A DNA stretch of 64,000 nucleotides from Winogradskyella undariae (GTDB lineage: Bacteria > Bacteroidota > Bacteroidia > Flavobacteriales > Flavobacteriaceae): the NCBI RefSeq assembly GCF_013285155.1, contig NZ_JABTEL010000005.1:124001-188000 (forward strand), written 5' to 3'. Below the pieces are notes generated by a model, which was given only the letters and a program-made list of their open reading frames with translations, was not told where the DNA came from and did no database searches. Both the position numbers and the translations under genes were made by a program. Shown piece by piece: positions 63,635 to 64,000 of the stretch. Positions within the stretch are counted from its first letter, which is position 1; every line of letters begins with the position of its first letter.

Positions 63635-64000
63635 TTAGCTTTCAGAAACTCGGACACTTTCTGGTACTAAAACCGTATAATCTCCATTGTTTCTAAGCAC
63701 ATCACGTACAATAGAAGAGGATATAAAAGAAGTTTTAGAAGAGGTTAATAAGAATACGGTTTCTATTTTAGAGAGTTTTCTATTGGTATGAGCAATGGCT
63801 TTTTCAAATTCAAAATCAGCCGGATTTCGTAAACCTCTTAATATAAATTCGGCATTAACTTCCCTACAGAAATCAATAGTTAGCCCTTTATAAGTAACTA
63901 CTTTTACTTTAGGTTCGTCTTCAAAAGATTTCTCAATAAATTGTTTTCTTTCTTCTAATGAAAACATGTAATTCTTGTCAGAATTAATACCGATAGCAAC
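63635..64000 (-). CDS. coaD: Phosphopantetheine adenylyltransferase, 3' part (start outside window)
   Basis: The frame stays open to the window edge, so 121 C-terminal residues are visible and about 30-40 N-terminal residues with the TxGH nucleotide-binding motif are missing. The visible part begins VAIGINSDKNYMFSLEERKQ, then ILRGLRNPADFEFEKAIAHT and the C-terminal SFISSSIVRDVLRNNGD, all CoaD signatures. CoaD adenylylates 4'-phosphopantetheine in coenzyme A synthesis. The ATG at 63967 is an internal Met, not the start. It ends 43 bp before the GH9 gene. Confidence 0.95.
   Translation of the reverse strand, partial: VAIGINSDKNYMFSLEERKQFIEKSFEDEPKVKVVTYKGLTIDFCREVNAEFILRGLRNPADFEFEKAIAHTNRKLSKIETVFLLTSSKTSFISSSIVRDVLRNNGDYTVLVPESVRVSES

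Overview
The window is chromosomal DNA from a low-GC (roughly one third G+C by eye) member of the Bacteroidetes, almost certainly family Flavobacteriaceae. The evidence is the Bacteroidetes-type promoters (TAnnTTTG at -7, TTG about 19-20 nt upstream), the lack of Shine-Dalgarno sequences at most starts, a fused SecDF, a short eukaryote-like ProS, and many products of the type IX secretion (T9SS) and gliding world: two type B CTD giants, a type A CTD glycosidase and a PorP/SprF protein. The genus cannot be fixed from the sequence alone. No phage, insertion sequence, CRISPR array or rRNA was seen.

Layout. 1-3.7 kb: 3' end of a secreted repeat protein, then ffh and folD. 3.75-8.3 kb: six-gene minus-strand operon (HerA-like ATPase, lipoprotein, cupin, alpha/beta hydrolase, RluF-type pseudouridine synthase, VOC protein). 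8.4-14 kb: queE, two DUF2911 paralogues, asnB, a Crp/Fnr regulator and a pirin. 14.3-22.3 kb: gyrB, mdh, a DUF4412 protein, a small membrane-anchored protein and secDF. 22.6-26.5 kb: minus-strand folE-cysS-yidD-lgt-DUF192 cluster. 26.6-33.2 kb: a small secreted protein and a 2016-residue type B CTD surface protein. 33.5-36.2 kb: FadL-like porin and an Arg/Ser-rich lipoprotein. 36.2-39.2 kb: proS, tRNA-Glu, rpsT, era. 39.2-46.9 kb: a T9SS unit of giant repeat adhesin, PorP/SprF, OmpA-family lattice protein and a small membrane protein. 47.2-53.8 kb: LysM/periplasmic-binding-like protein, der, and a TonB-receptor-like outer-membrane protein. 53.8-57.5 kb: operon of M23 peptidase, MerR regulator, LemA and three TPM proteins. 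57.6-64 kb: alaS, a GSCFA protein, a GH9 glycosidase and the 3' part of coaD.

Most of the window is conserved housekeeping: translation, SRP/Sec export, lipoprotein maturation, folate and queuosine metabolism, and ribosome GTPases. The variable layer is the cell surface. Three surface loci each carry a different kind of repeat tract that could change expression or length: a 9-G run inside codons 100-102 of the 2016-residue protein, where gain or loss of one G gives a stop within about 20 codons; four near-identical 477-bp tandem units in the 1423-residue adhesin; and a TCAA tetranucleotide tract just before the start codon of the TonB-receptor-like gene. Together these suggest repeat-driven surface variation, which is the most interesting hypothesis here. 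The G tract is the strongest single observation. Other points are a GH9 enzyme lacking one of its two signature aspartates, a terminator-like hairpin at the start of the gyrB transcript, and genes whose promoter sits almost on the start codon (leaderless candidates).
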